DNA from: Berberis thunbergii
Taxonomy: Eukaryota; Streptophyta; Magnoliopsida; Ranunculales; Berberidaceae
Assembly: GCA_003290165.1 (NCBI GenBank)
Contig: QNQO01005873.1
Span: 310,001-374,000, forward strand
Direction: 5' to 3'
Length of the DNA stretch: 64,000 nt
A model generated the notes under the pieces. It was not told the DNA's origin, did not search any database, and saw nothing but the letters and a program-made list of their open reading frames with translations. Shown here in pieces: positions 33,600-45,799 of this stretch (position 1 is its first letter; each line of letters begins with the position of its first letter). The translations under genes and the position numbers were made by a program.

Positions 33600-34362
33600 A
33601 AGGATTTGTTGAACGACTTGTAACACTGCTGTTGCAAAATCAAGACATATTTGCTTGGATGATGTGGGACATGGTGGGAATACTCCTCTATAATCACCCA
33701 TCGACTAGTTGTAGACCCAACACGAAAAGCGATCAGAAAAAAAAAAAAAAAAAAAAAAAAAAAAACATGTGGGCACCGAAAGGAGCCAGATCATAAATGA
33801 AAAGTGCAAAGAATACTTAACACCGACGTGATCAAAGAGGCACAGTACCCAGATTGACCGGTGAACACCGTCCTGGTTAAAAATAAAAATTAAAAGTAGA
33901 GAGTCTGCGTGGACTACACTAACTTGAACAAGGCATGCCCAAAATACAGCTTTCTACTTCCCTGTATCGATCAAATTGTTGACGTCGCATCCAAACACGA
34001 CCTCCTGAGTTTCATAGACGCCTACTTTGGGTATAACCAAATACAAATGTACCCCCTAGACCAAGAGAAAACAACTTTCATAACAGAAATAGGAATATAC
34101 TGCTATCGAGTGATGTCGTTCGGCCTCAAGAATGCAGGAGCAACATATCAATGGCTAGTGAACCGGATGTTCGAGGACCAAAATTGGAAGGAACATGAAG
34201 GTCTACATAGATGACATGCTTATAAAAAGCCTCCATAGCCCAGATCACATACCTTATCCGAAGTGTTTGGCCAGCTCCACAAGTATCGAATGAAGCTCAA
34301 CCCACAAAAATTTACATTTGGGGTTGAGTAAGGCAAGTTCCTAGGCTACATAGTAAACCACT
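33600..34362 (+). pseudogene. Tat D reverse transcriptase, N-terminal part
   Basis: Broken frames contain QNQDIFAWMM, the approach to RT, then VDYTNLNKACPKYSFLLPCI, DLLSFIDAYFGYNQIQM and RVMSFGLKNAGATYQWLVNR. VYIDDMLIKS (34201) is the catalytic YxDD box, after a frameshift. A 29-base A run (33737-33765) interrupts the coding region. The sequence ends at GKFLGYIVN (about 34355), inside the RT connection region. RNase H and integrase are absent. Confidence 0.82.
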
Positions 34363-34535
34363 AAGCTAGCACAATCTGGGTTTGGGCGCCTAACTTACGG
34401 GCTGAATACAAACTGACTTGGATCTGGTTGGGCCTAGTCTGTCCAGGCTTTCTTCCATTAGGGTTGACATGTGCCACGTGTTTGGTTTTGGTTGGATGAT
34501 TGTTTTGTTGTCTCATTAGTTACTCCCCCAGTTAG
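34363..34535 (-). repeat. Truncated 3' LTR of element E and its polypurine tract
   Basis: On the - strand the LTR starts TAATGAGACAACAAAAC at 34518, preceded by the polypurine tract CTAACTGGGGGAGTAAC (34535-34519). It matches the first roughly 110 bases of the E 5' LTR at 50740-50833 (for example CACAATCTGGGTTTG/CATAATCTGGGTTTG). The rest is cut off at about 34363. Confidence 0.7.
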
Positions 34536-34803
34536 TGGGGTTGTGTACAAGACCACTAACTAGTTGTACGTGGAGGCTAGTATAATGCCATAATGACTTA
34601 TTTCAGCGCTTCTTTGGTTGTTCTGTAGTAGTTAATGTTGATGCGATTGTTGGATGATTTCTTCTCCCACACGTCAAAACTATATAGACCTGGTTTAGGG
34701 GGATTTCTTATTCTTACTTCCCAGTGTTTCCAGAGCTTTGAACTTTGTTCTGTCTCCAAACTTTTCAAGTCGAATCCAGTGCAAGCCTTTATCTCTTCTA
34801 ATC

Positions 34804-37241
34804 ATGTCTGAAAAAAGACAACTTTCTACTGAGCGACATATCATCTACCTTGACTTCCTTTGGAGTTACTAATGATGGAGGCGGAACCGATCGAACATTG
34901 TTGACAGTATCAGACTCTTTCTAATTTGAAGCTAGTCATTTTTTAGGTAGGTGACTTCCCAACTCAACCAAGAAAGGGTTATGTTTGTCTGTACAAGGCC
35001 ATGTTCAAAGCCGGTCTACACTTCCTTATCCATAATGCCATTTGGCGTTTTCTATAGTACCACGGTATTCCACCAGCCCAACTGACGTTAAATGAGTGGA
35101 TGACCCTGATTTAAATTTTGATCAGGGCGAAGGAGGTTGGGCTCCATTTGTCAATGGAGGTCCTGCATTGTTGACCTCTATCAGGATGAATCAAAATGGG
35201 CCAATTTAGGTAAACTTCCAGACTATTTCTAAAATTGGTAGAAGTATAGGTTCTTTGCTTCCATGGACTCTAGGTACTTCTCTTATGAGGGTCGGTCAAT
35301 CCTATGTGTTTTCATAGCTCTGAGCAAGTTTCATGTTTCTCTTTGTTAATTATTTCTATATAGTTTTTGTTGTTGTCTAATTGGTTGGTTGTTCACAATC
35401 AGGGGCGCTCCCTCTTGTTACTCTTGTTCTGATGAGGAACAAGTGAATGTTCAATTCTTCGAACTGCCAGCGAAGGCTATTCTGGACGTCCTCAGACCGT
35501 CAAATGGAGTGATTTGTTCTCCATTGAGACTGGTAGTGCGGAGCAGAATTTGACTACTCTGATGGGTTCGTCTTTAGGGACCAAGGGTAGAGCTTTTGAA
35601 TGAACGAAAAAAAAGGTCTGAATTGTGAAGATGCTTAGCCCTTCATAGATAAAGGCTCTAGAGGAACTAGTTTCTCTAGTCGTTTGTCCAAGAAGATCAA
35701 GAATGAAGTTACACAGGCTGTTCGTTCTGCTTTGCTGACTGCCCAGGAAAAGGAACTTGTGGAGCTTGCTAGTGTTGAGGTTCCCAATCAGACGAGTGGA
35801 GAAACAACGACTGCCTCGAATAGTCCTCTTCGAAGGGCTCTAAAATCTTCTATTTAGCTGGTTCCTTCCACTTCTCTAACTGTCATTAAGGAGTTGTCTC
35901 ATTATGTGGGGATAAACGATCCCATCAAGTTGAGTAAGGAGGAGGTTGATATTGTTTCGAACGACTCCTTCAGGCTACAGTTAGAGCTTCTGTCAATTCC
36001 AAAATAGACCAGCTCGCTTTGGGAAATATAACATACGGTTCATCTGTGGATCCGAAGGTTGGCGAGCAAGGGCAGAGTTCGTCGGCCCCAATGTTAAGAA
36101 CGGTTGATCTGTGAACTGATCGACTGTCTGAGTCCCCATCCTTCCATCTAGATCCACAAGACATGTCTCACCCAACTCCACTTTCTATCGTGGACAAGGG
36201 AAAGGGTGTTGCTAAGTTTATCCCTCTTCAGATGTTGCAAGAGAAGTTGACTTGATCCCTGGTCCCAAGGTCCTCCATACTGAAACTCAAGCCAGTGTTC
36301 TTATTTCGTGAGATCTTCACATTGGATTTGATGGAAAGCATGCTTGGCATCATAAGGTGGATTACAGAGCGATTTCTTTCTAGCATATGAAGGAATGGTT
36401 CCATGGGCTGGTCAATTGAGCGCCGCTGCCGGAGATGACTGTGGGGATCATTTTGATTAGAGGCAGAAGCATTTGATGCTAGTAAGTTAGCGACCTGTCT
36501 TTTGATTCGACTTTTGTTATAGTTTTTGTTGTACTTAGTGTTGATAGCTTCATAGTTGGTCAGCACTGCCTTGTCCAAACTCTCCTTGAGTCGAGTCCCT
36601 AGATTAGACTTGCAGCCAACTGCCCTTTCAGAGTTTCCAACAAATAGTGTCTGAGATCTTTATCTACTGCTCCGCAAACACCATATGTAAGGCATAAATT
36701 TTGCTTTGGCCAGTTCCACCTTAGTCCCCACCATACCAACATAGCTCAAGTGGGCCATTCACTAATCGGAGTCGCTGCCGACGCTCAGAGGGCTCTAGAA
36801 CATGAACGCACTGAGGCTTTTAATCAGAGACATTTTTGCGAGAAGTTTGAGATGCAGCTGTTTGACTTCATCCACGAGCTGGAGTCTGAGTAGGCAGTCA
36901 TTTGCGAGATTGGTCGTCGGCTGGCAGACTATGAAGATAGGCTAGCCAAGGCCAACGAGGAGCTAACCAACTTGAAGGCACAGTGGAAAGCTTGAGATAA
37001 GGAACTCTTCGAGTCTGCAGATACTGTCCAATTCAGTCAGGTTGTTGCAAGGAGGCAAAAGTTGCTTGATCTGTAGGATCATGAAAATTGGGACATCTTT
37101 TCTTACAGGACGTTGGCATATGGGCATTCTGAGGAAGTGAATGAATTTTCCACATGTTACACTTCTTTGGATAGCCCTAAAGCTGACCCGGATGTCTCAG
37201 AGCCCATCGGTTATCCTGCCAAGTTTGGTCCCTCCCTTTGA
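34804..37241 (+). pseudogene. Long antisense ORF of element E
   Basis: It reads on + (antisense to E) from MSEKRQLSTERHIIYLDFLW at 34804 to a TGA at 37239 after YPAKFGPSL. KGYVCLYKAMFKAGLHFLIH, IWRFL and GIPPAQLTLNEW align with the antisense ORF of C (STGFICLHHGMLQIGVYFLF). The C-terminal third (about 36770-37100) has a coiled-coil composition (LADYEDRLAKANEELTNL). Numerous stops and shifts are present, so it is a relic of about 800 codons. The 163 bases after the stop carry the shared antisense 3' end motif at 37251-37284. Confidence 0.62.
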
Positions 37242-37399
37242 ATGGAGTTATTATAACGAACTTTCTTTTGATCAATGACATTTGTATTTCTTTGTCTCAT
37301 ATTTGCGTTCACAATTGTGTACTTGCCACCTTGATTTTTAAACAGACTAGGCTGTGTAGATTGATAAGTTACCAAAACTCTTCAGTTATGACTGGACTT

Positions 37400-38440
37400 A
37401 GATAGTTGAGGCCACCTTAGTCCAGAGCAAAACTAGGTTGAACAGAAGTCAATGTGGTCCGAACGGTCTAGACTTAGAAAATACAATTGTCAATTCTGAA
37501 ATGGACTAGACTTAGGTAATATGAGTCATCGTTAATTTTAAAAATGACTAGGCTTATAAAGTCATCTTGGTCCGAACGGGCTAGAAATTTGTAATATGAG
37601 TCATCTTAATCCTGAAAAGGACTAGGCTAGATGGAAGTCATCTTGGTCTGATCGGATTAGACTTCGATAATATGAATCATCTTAATCCTAAAAATGACTA
37701 GGCTTAGAGAAGTCATATTGATCCGAACGGACTAGACTTCGATAGTATGAACCATCTTAATTTTGAAAAGGACTAGGCTAGATGGAAGTTATCTTGGTCC
37801 GAATGGACTAGACTTCGATAATATGATTCATCTTAATCCTGAAAAGGACTAGGCTAAGAGAAGTCATCTTGGTTCGAATGGACTAGACTTCGGTAATATG
37901 AGTCACCTTAATCCTAAAAATGACTAGGCTTAGAGAAGTCATCTTGGGCCGAACAGACTAGACTTCGGTAATATGACTCATCTTAATCCTAAAAAGGACA
38001 AGGCTTCGAGAATTCATCTTGGTCCAAACGAACTAGACCTAATAATACCAGTCATCTTAATCCCAAACTGGCTAGGCTAGATGGAAGTCATCTTGGTTCG
38101 AACGAACAAGACTTCAGTAGCATGAACCATCTTAATCCTGAAACTGACCAGGCTTAGAGAAATTATCTTGGTCTGAACTACTAGACTTTGGTAATATACA
38201 TCATCTTAATCTTGAAAAAGAACTATGCTAAATGGAAGTAATCATGGTCTGAACAGACTAGACTTCGATAATATGAGTCATCTTAATCCTGAAAAGGACT
38301 AGGCTAGATGGAAGTCATCTTGGTCCAAAGGTAATATGAGTCATCATAATCTTGAAAAGGATTAGGCTTAGAGAAGTCATCTTGGTCTGAACAGACTCGA
38401 CTTAAGAGGCCTAGGTCACTTAGATGTAACAAGTCGTCGT
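37400..38440 (-). repeat. 75-bp tandem array of element E
   Basis: About 12-13 units of 75 bp contain GGACTAGGCTTAGAGAAGTC, CATCTTGGTCCGAACGG and TAGACTTCGGTAATATGA. Unit starts (GACTAGGCT) fall near 37547, 37618, 37693, 37768, 37843, 37919, 37994 and 38068. Copies differ by 5-20 percent. The strand is given as that of element E. Confidence 0.85.
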
Positions 38441-38660
38441 CATCCTGAATAGGATAGACACGATCGTTGTGCGCCATCGTGGTTTACTAGACAGACTAGG
38501 TCACTTAAATTATGCAAGTTATCGTCATCCTGAATAGGACTAGACTCGGTCGATGTGTGTCATCAGGGTCTTCTAGACGGACTAGGTCACTTAGATCTAG
38601 CAAGTGGTCGTCATTCTGAATAATACTATACTCGGCCGTTGTGTGCCATCATATTTCTCA
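38400..38660 (-). repeat. 85-bp tandem array of element E, homologous to the repeats of F
   Basis: Three units, each with CTAGGTCACTTA, GTCGTCATCCTGAATAGG and ACTAGACTCGG, start near 38411, 38497 and 38582. The reverse complement of the F array unit (GTCCTATTCAGGATGTCGAC ... AAGTGACCTAGTCCG) shows the same text. E is on -, F on +, so the relation to element orientation is the same. Confidence 0.78.
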
Positions 38661-38879
38661 GCTGGACTAGGGATGCCATTGCTTGTAGTGTTGGTTATGA
38701 AATGGAACTTTTAAAGAGAGTACCTTTATCGATAATACTTCTTTAAGTGTTATATACTCCATGGTTTTTTTAGACTCTCTCCACTCAGGCTATCTGACCA
38801 GTAATCCCTTGGCTTGTCGGTTCTTCTCTAGGAGACCCAAACTATAATAGCAATTTGCATGATCATTTCATTACCGCGT

Positions 38880-39290
38880 AATTGCATTCCCTTGCAGCAA
38901 ATCGGTCTTCCCTGATCGTCCCTAATCTATCATTGGCGGGGTACTTAAAACATTGATGCTAAGTAGAGACCACTGCTCCTATTTAATAAAGCCAAGGTCT
39001 GCCGAGAATTATGTTGTATGTAGAGGGGGCATTTATGATTATGAACTCTGTCAACAAGACTTTTTGTAGGACCAGCTCCCCTGTTACCACTAGCAAATCT
39101 GATGCTTCCGACTAGATGCTTCGCTCCCCACTGAAATCGATCATGGCCTGGTTGGGTGACTTCGGTTCTTCTCCTTTCAGTTGCATCCTGCGGAATGCTT
39201 CCAGGAACATGTCATTAACTGAGTTCCCCATGTCCACCAATGATCCATTGATGTTCAACTTTGTTTTCCCAATTTATATAACTAAGATAT
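38880..39290 (-). pseudogene. Protease of element E
   Basis: On the - strand, frames contain NGSLVDMGNSVNDMFLEAFR, where the active-site text is Asp-Met-Gly-Asn instead of Asp-Thr-Gly-Ser. IIINAPSTYNIILGRPWLY and GTIREDQGRP follow, as is usual after the Tat protease. Reverse transcriptase should come next, but the sequence passes into tandem repeats. Several frame changes are present. Confidence 0.68.
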
Positions 39291-39636
39291 GGGGCAGAGA
39301 ACTCCCTGCATGTCTTGTGTAGTGAATGTCAGATATGGGAAAGGTGGTCTTCATAGCAAGACCCGATATACAGTTCTCGAACTATTCTCTTTCTTAACTG
39401 GTTGGATTGTCCCAGTTCATCACATGCAGCATGTAGGACATATCTCACGTTCGTAGTTTTTTCTTCGACGTCCTGCACAAACTCTTCATTCCCTTTCCCT
39501 CGATATTGCTTTTCACCAAAGCCCACGAATTCCTTAAGCCTCCCTCTCTGGACCAAGTATTGAATCTCATTCCTGAGGGTTTGGCCGTCCTGAGTATTAT
39601 GACCATTGTCTTTGTGGTAAGTGGAGTATTTTTTCT
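39291..39636 (-). pseudogene. Element E gag, zinc-knuckle part
   Basis: On the - strand KKYSTYHKDNGHNTQDGQTL and RNEIQYLVQRGRLKEFVGF form a Tat-type gag knuckle in which both outer cysteines are replaced (Ser and Gly). A frame of 121 codons covers 39694-39329; its first codons come from the LTR of F. The gag continues at 49150 on the other side of element F. Confidence 0.75.
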
Positions 39637-39910
39637 TGATGAGATATCGAACAGTCACTCGATCACAGTTGTACATGTGGCATGGACTAACCATAACACG
39701 AAAAAGGCCTTAGCACAGTCCCAAGCGGATTCCTATACAAACTGTTGTTCAGCCCGTAAGTTAGGTGTCCAAGCCAAACTTACATCAGCCCAAAAGGCAC
39801 AGGGCTTGGCCCGAGACAATAAGGCCCAGACATGAATCTCACAGCTGTCACATGCCCGAGATTTACTCGCATGAATATGCTTTTAGCCCATTCAAGCATA
39901 GAGTCCTAAA

Positions 39911-41399
39911 TAGAGGTGGGCACGGGAGGGGATGGACCTCATCCCGTTCATTCAGGATTGTAACCGGATCGGGACGGGATAGACCACATCCCAACCTCGT
40001 CCCATCCCAAACAGGTTTGGGACGCGATCAGCAAGAAACACAAATATGCCTACAGGAAATATACTTCTTGCATGTTGCCTAGACTTCCAACACTAGACAA
40101 TTTTTGCATTGAGATGTTTCCTACTTCTTACCAATGAAAGCACACAACGCATATGTTGTGAATATTTTCATACAAACATTTGATTCATGCAACGCATATG
40201 TTACGAATAGATATATTTACGTCGTCTTATATTTCTTGTCAATCCAATAAAGGAGGCAGAACATTTGTTGTGTTAAATTTTATTCATACAAATGCTAGTT
40301 GTTATTGGTAGCTTAGGTATCAAAAGTACTCTTTCTTAATCCTGTGGTTCTGTTAGGTTTTTCACCAAAAAGTCGATATTGATATGTAAAGCAAGAAGAA
40401 TTAAGTACTTGGCAAATTTATTACCAATGACACACTCAAAAGAAAAGCTTAGTAAAGTTTGACATGCTTGGAATTGTTTGGTGGCAATTAGAATGGCTAG
40501 CTACATGGAGTTCTATTTGCAACCAGTGTTCTAAACATCGTTCTAGGGGACCGCCTAGGCAGAGACTAGGCGCTAGGCGGTTGAGAGCCGCTCAGGCGAG
40601 TTGGGCTGGCTAGGTGGCTCGCTTGGGCGAGTTTTTGAACTTTTATTTATTTATTTCCAATTCTAAAAAAAATTTAACGGTTTATTGTTTATATACATTT
40701 GCATGTGTATCTTGACATTGAATTGGAAGTAATTTATATGGTAGTATGCTTAACTTTATAAAATTATAAATTATAATACAAAAAAAACTCACCTAAGCCC
40801 CCGTCTATGCTCTGCCTATGCCTTTGGGCGCTAGTCCCCTGCTCACTGCCCGCCTACAGCCTAGTAATTTTTAGAACACTGCTTGCAACCCAAGGCTAAA
40901 AATGAGATAAGACTAGCATTAATCCATGATTTTATATTGAATCAATCATGTCATTATTATTGAGATATATATTCACAACATATCTGGCACTAGACAAATG
41001 TTTCTTACTTATTATTGAGATGTTTCCTACTTCGTACCAATGAGAACACAACAGCTGCCTGCAGGAAATATACTTCTTCCTTTATTGGATCAGCAGGAAA
41101 CACAAGTTGAGTGCATATGAGAATAAACATCTAATTTCCAGGTTGCAGTAGATATATTTTATATGCTTCCAATAGGTCGTGATGTCCAACATTTAGAGCA
41201 TTCGCTTGTAATTAACATCCCTAATTAAATTATTAAATATATTAATTATAATTATAAAAAATTTAGTTCGGGATGGACAAAATTAAAAATCTTCATCCCG
41301 ATCCCATCCCACTCTAGATTGGGATGGGATTGATCAATCCCAATAAGACCTGAAAAATCAGGACGGTATCGAGATTGCCAGATGGGATGCCCACCCGTA
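39911..41399. mobile_element. Non-autonomous hAT element, 1,489 bp
   Basis: It starts TAGAGGTGGGCAC and ends GATGCCCACCCGTA (inverted: TACGGGTGGGCATC). The 8-bp target GTCCTAAA is duplicated at 39903-39910 and 41400-41407. The 3' LTR of F has the empty-site text GGGTCCTAAACAGAG. Both ends carry GGGATGGGAT-type subterminal motifs in opposite orientation. No transposase is encoded. Internal direct repeats occur, such as GAGATGTTTCCTACTTC at about 40110 and 41019. A smaller MITE is nested inside. Confidence 0.87.
40525..40882. mobile_element. hAT-like MITE nested in the hAT element
   Basis: Termini are AGTGTTCTAAAC and TTTTTAGAACACTGC, with CTAGGCG-rich subterminal text. The 8-bp TTGCAACC is repeated at 40517-40524 and 40883-40890. 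A related, longer copy lies at 56348-56958. No coding capacity. Confidence 0.82.
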
Positions 41400-41708
41400 G
41401 TCCTAAACAAAGCCAAATGCCAAAGAGACTCAATCATGCACAGGTAAGATCTTGAGCGAGATCTCCTCTCTTCATCACGCCCTCGATAGCAGGGATAGTT
41501 GAGGAGGGAACACCCACTATAAAAGGAAATGAAAAGGAAAAAGAAAAGTACGCATACACTTTGCAATTTACTTCTTGTCTTAACTCTTCCTTGCATCGAA
41601 TCTGACATAAGCATCGAAGACCCTTCGGCCGCCACAATGGTGGTCCCTGGCTAACCGCTGTTCATTTTTGCATACTCGAGATCAGCAAGGACAAATTTGG
41701 ACATATCA

Positions 41709-41726
41709 GTTTGGCGCCGTCCGAGG
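41709..41726 (+). other. Primer-binding site of element F
   Basis: GTTTGGCGCCGTCCGAGG directly follows the LTR end ACATATCA. Confidence 0.8.
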
Positions 41727-41793
41727 GAAATACGATAAGTTTTCCCCTAAATGAATGTACAAAGTTCTTTCTAGGTAACCAAAACATTGAGAC

Positions 41794-43190
41794 ATGGTCA
41801 CCAGCACCAGATCAAACACTCAACGGCGATGCCGAGCCAGACAACATTCTAGCCAATGAAGCCCAACCAAGGGTCGAATCGATCAGATCGAGGAATCTGA
41901 ACTGCCACTCGGTCCAACCACGGAGGCGACCGAGGTTTCCCCTGACATGAGTTTGATTTCGCTCCACCTAGATCACTTAACACGAGTGGTGGAAAGGCCC
42001 ACTCGAGATCGACAACAACAATATGAGACATGCCAAAATTTGAGAAGATCTCAAGACACACACGAGTGCGTCCAGGAGGGTGAAACCCCTCCCTGCATAG
42101 AAGCAAAGAGTTTTCCAAGAAGGGAACTCGGGAAAAGGAAAGGATTATGGGACCATATCCTAAGGAAAAACATAGGCACGGCCGATAACTCACTCAAAAA
42201 CATAGCCACGGTCGATAACTCGCTCCGACTAGGGGAGACCAATCCCGACATCATGTATGATCTCACTATCCCTCCATTCTCAAAGAAGATCGTGAGTGCC
42301 CCTCTTTCAAAGAAATTCGTCTCACCGAAGCACGAATTTTATGATGGAACATCAAATCCATCAGATCATCTGCGCCAATACTACCACGTGATGGCGCTTA
42401 AAGAAAGTTTAGAAGTCATCTTGTACAGAACTTTTCCCACCAACTAAATAAAGCTGCGCTGACCTGGTTCCACAGCCTCCAACCCAGATCTATCGGTTAG
42501 TTCCATGTCCTAGAAAAGGCATTCATTACCAGGTTCGTCGGGAGCCAACATATCCGAAAGGGTCCCACTATCTGCCGAGCCTCAAGCAAAAGTATAGTGA
42601 GGCCCTTAGAGACTACGACACTCATTTCAATGACGAGTTGACCTTGATAGATGGTTGCAGTGATGACACATCAGCACCATTGTTACCTCCGACCTCCGAG
42701 GACTTCAATTTTACAACTCCCTCGCCTTGGAACCCCCAGCGGATATGGTAGGTCTATAAGGAGTGCCCAGAAATACATCACCCTGAAAGAAATATTGTCA
42801 GCCAAAAAAAGGGAAAGCGAGCCAAAACACTTTTCTAGAGCCAAGGACAGGGACGAAAGAAGAAATAGTTCCAAGCGACAAGGCGAGAACTGGAGCGGAC
42901 TCGGTCAAGCAAAGTTGTACAAGGCCAGTGGCTCCAGGTACTCCTATTACACTCCGCTCAACTTTGGTCTGCCCGACATTTTTATCTGCAATGGAAAAAT
43001 GGGAAGAGCGTGATAAGGATAAGCATTGTTTTTATCATAAAGAGATAGGCCACGACACCAAAGACTACAGGAGCCTTAGATATGAGATCAATACTGGATC
43101 CAAAGAGAGGACAATTGAAGGAGTTCATCGACTTCGTGCATCCACTAGGGGAAGGAATAGCACAAGAAATAGGAAACATGACTCCTGACA
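41794..43190 (+). pseudogene. Gag of element F
   Basis: A likely start at 41794 gives MVTSTRSNT, as in the gag of E and D. Later frames hold SPKHEFYDGTSNPSDHLRQY, the typical Tat gag core, and ALTWFHSLQPRSIG, where a stop intervenes. HCFYHKEIGHDTKDYRSLRY is a zinc knuckle whose last Cys is replaced by Tyr. Frames shift at about 41850, 42450, 42650 and 42950. Confidence 0.75.
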
Positions 43191-43329
43191 TGGTATGTGT
43201 CCTTCATGGGGCAAACAAGGAGAGATAACACTCAAATTGTTCACTAAATATATCGGTACGAGAACTACAAGTTAGATTGCATTACCGAGATCATGTCGCA
43301 CAGTACATACGAAAGGAGATAAAAGCCCC

Positions 43330-44051
43330 AAGACGTTCACATAACGGGACATGAAGGGAGTTTGCTTCCCACACAATGATGCCCTACTCATATCATTAGG
43401 GACGATAAGAGAAGATCAAACTATCGCTCTGGAATGTCAATACACCATAGCCAGGCAATCGAAAAATGGAGGACAATGACCTGAGCAAAAGGATATGGAT
43501 GAAAAAACCCTGAATCCAGAGAGAGGGGACCCACATCTGTTTTCAAACGTCGAACCTCCATCCAGCCCTAAGGAAGGCCAAATGTTGTGCAACCGGAAGA
43601 AGTCATTACAATATACTTGAACAGCCCCACTAAGATGAAAGTAGTCCATATAGGCTCTAACCTCAATAGAGCGTTGGCAAATTAGCTAATTGCACTCTTA
43701 AAGAAGAACCAGGACGTCTTTGCCTGGACAATGAAAGATATGTTGGGGATCAACCCCTCAGTAAACACGCACTGACTGGCATTCAATCCTGACTTGAAGC
43801 CAGTCCGGCAGAAATGAAGGTTGGTGGCACCTGAGAGCAACCATGCCATTAATGAAGAAGTGCAAAGACTTGTGAACGCGGACATGATAAGGGAGTCTCG
43901 CTATCCTGAATGTCTGGAAAACACAATTCTGGTGAGCAAAAAAATGAAAAGTGGAGGGTTTACATGGACTACACCGACCTTAACAAAGTATGCCCGAAAG
44001 ACAACTTTCCACTGCCCCGAAATAGACTAGATTGTGGATGTGACGTCTTGG
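43330..44051 (+). pseudogene. Protease and reverse transcriptase remnant of element F
   Basis: Only the approach to the protease (GVCFPHNDALLISLGTIRED) is left, and its active site is deleted. RT starts with LKKNQDVFAWTMKDMLGINP, NADMIRESRYPECLENTILV and a shifted YTDLNKVCPKDNFPL. The text then jumps at about 44050 into RNase H. The fingers-to-thumb part of RT with the YxDD box is therefore deleted. Confidence 0.75.
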
Positions 44052-44500
44052 TAAGACGCTCTACCTATACTTCTCGGTCTTAGAGCGCGTTGTCAGCTCA
44101 GCTCTAATTCGAGAGGAGAAAAGAAAACAAAAGTTTGTCTACTACATCAGCAAACGTTCGATGGGGCAGAGGCTAACTACCCTAATCTGGAAAATTTGGC
44201 TTTCGCATTAGTGACTTCCTTCAAAAAACTAAGACTTTACTTCCAAGCTCGCCCAATAACAATCCTGATGATCGAGCACCCACTCCGGTCAGTATTGCAC
44301 AAGCCAGAATACAAGAAATCACGGTGTTCAGTGATTCCCAACTGGTGGTCAATTAGGTCAACAATGAATTTGATGTTCAAGAACACTAAATGATGGCCTA
44401 TTGCGGGAAATTAATTGACGCCAAAAGAGGGTTTAAGAGAATACTACTCTGTCGCTTCTCAAAGGCAGATAACTATGAAACCGAAAATCTGGTTGGATAG
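44052..44500 (+). pseudogene. RNase H of element F
   Basis: Frames read LYLYFSVLERVVSSALIREE, KQKFVYYISKRS and, after shifts, FSDSQLVVNQVNNEFDVQE, the Tat RNase H with the SDSQLV motif. Multiple stops are present (about 44150, 44393, 44499). Confidence 0.75.
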
Positions 44501-44599
44501 GTCTCATCCGTAGAGGACGACTCCGACACACTCATAAAGTTCCAATAGAAGTCGATCCTAGTGGAAGATGGGGGTTCCAAGAAACCTTCTTCACAAGCG

Positions 44600-45783
44600 T
44601 GGAAACCAACTAGATGAACCCCCTAATCAGTTACATAAAAGATGGAGTCCTCCCAGCAAATAAGCTAAAAAACATAGCGGTTCGATACAAGCTCCTCAAA
44701 GACAGGTTGTATAGGAAGTCAACGACCGACCCTCTACTCAGATGCGAGACCCCTAAAGTGGCAAACCAGGTCCTCCTAGAAATCCATGAAGGACTCGGCG
44801 GGAACCACCCTAGAGGAAGGACATTAGCTCATAAAACCCTCACGTTGGGGTACTTTTGCCGAGTATGCAGCAAGAGGCCAAAGATTTCGTCAGCAAGTGT
44901 GATAAGTGTTAGAGTGCGCCCCGTACACACATATACCTGCACAGAACCTGGTCCCAATGACCAGCCCATGCCTTTCGCCCAGTAGGGATGGGCATCGTAG
45001 GCCCGTTCCCCATCTCCAAAAAGAAGAAGTTTCTTTTTGTGGCTATTGACTACTTCACCAAATGGGTAAAAGTAGAGCCCCACTCCAAAATAGGAGAGAA
45101 ATCAGATCAAGAGCTTTCTCAAGAAATCTATCGTCTACAGATTCGGAATACCAAAAATCTAGGTTAGTGATAATGGAACTCAGTTCGAAGGCGGGAAAGT
45201 CAAGTAACTTTGCACCGAACTTGGCATCAGTCACCATTTTTCCGCATCGTGTCACCCCTAGGCTAATGGATAAACATAAGTTACCAACTGAACTATCCTG
45301 AAAGTAATCAAGAGGAAACTAGATGCAGCCAAAAATTTTAGGTCTCTAAGCTTTCAGGCATCCTTTGGGCATACCAGACCACAAAAAAGACTCCAACTAG
45401 AAATACACCATTCACACTAGCCTATGGGTCTAAGGTTATGGTTTCGGTAGAACTAAGAATGCCTAAGTTCAGGATCAAGGACAATGATGAAGCTATGAGA
45501 GTCAGGTTAGACTTACCCAAAGAGTGAAGAGACGGAGCTTTTGTCAGAATAGCAGCATATCAAGAAAATATGGCCCAACACTACAATAAGAAGGTTAAGC
45601 GTCGAGAATTCAAAGTCGTTGATCGCATACTGAGGAAAACCCAGCCGAACACAGACCCTAAAGAAGACAAGCTAAGCCTGAACTGGGAAGGCCCCTATAA
45701 GGTGAGAACGATCAAAAACCTGAATGGAAAGCGGCTGAAAAGACCATGGAATTTAGAGCACTTCAAAAAGTATTATCAATAAA
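44600..45783 (+). pseudogene. Integrase of element F
   Basis: The N-terminal zinc region is visible in HEGLGGNHPRGRTLAHKTL with a damaged CxxC. The catalytic core appears in FVAIDYFTKWVKVEP, then SDNGTQFEGGKVK in shifted frames. A C-terminal segment, MAQHYNKKVKRREFKVVDRI then LRK, with LNWEGPYKVRTI and ENLEHFKKYYQ-like text, ends with TAA at 45781. This order (H2C2, DDE core, GPY/F) is that of Tat-clade integrase. Stops and frameshifts are many, so it is inactive. Confidence 0.82.
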
Positions 45784-45799
45784 TATATTATCTTTAAAG

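Larger units (their letters stand above)
31572..34362 (+). mobile_element. Tat-type element D, truncated after reverse transcriptase
   Basis: 5' LTR, primer-binding site, gag, protease and part of reverse transcriptase are present in order. The sequence then breaks at about 34362 and meets the truncated 3' LTR of element E, which lies in the opposite orientation. No 3' LTR of D is seen. The junction probably marks a deletion that removed the rest of D and the end of E's LTR (inference). Confidence 0.75.
39637..41708 (+). repeat. 5' LTR of element F, split by a hAT element
   Basis: Segments 39637-39910 and 41400-41708 together match the 3' LTR at 48571-49149. Shared text includes GGCATGGACTAACC/GGCATGGGCTAACC, CAAACTGTTGTTC and AGTCCTAAA. 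TATAAAA lies at 41518-41524. The first 20 bases differ from the 3' LTR, so the exact start is uncertain by a few bases. Confidence 0.78.
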
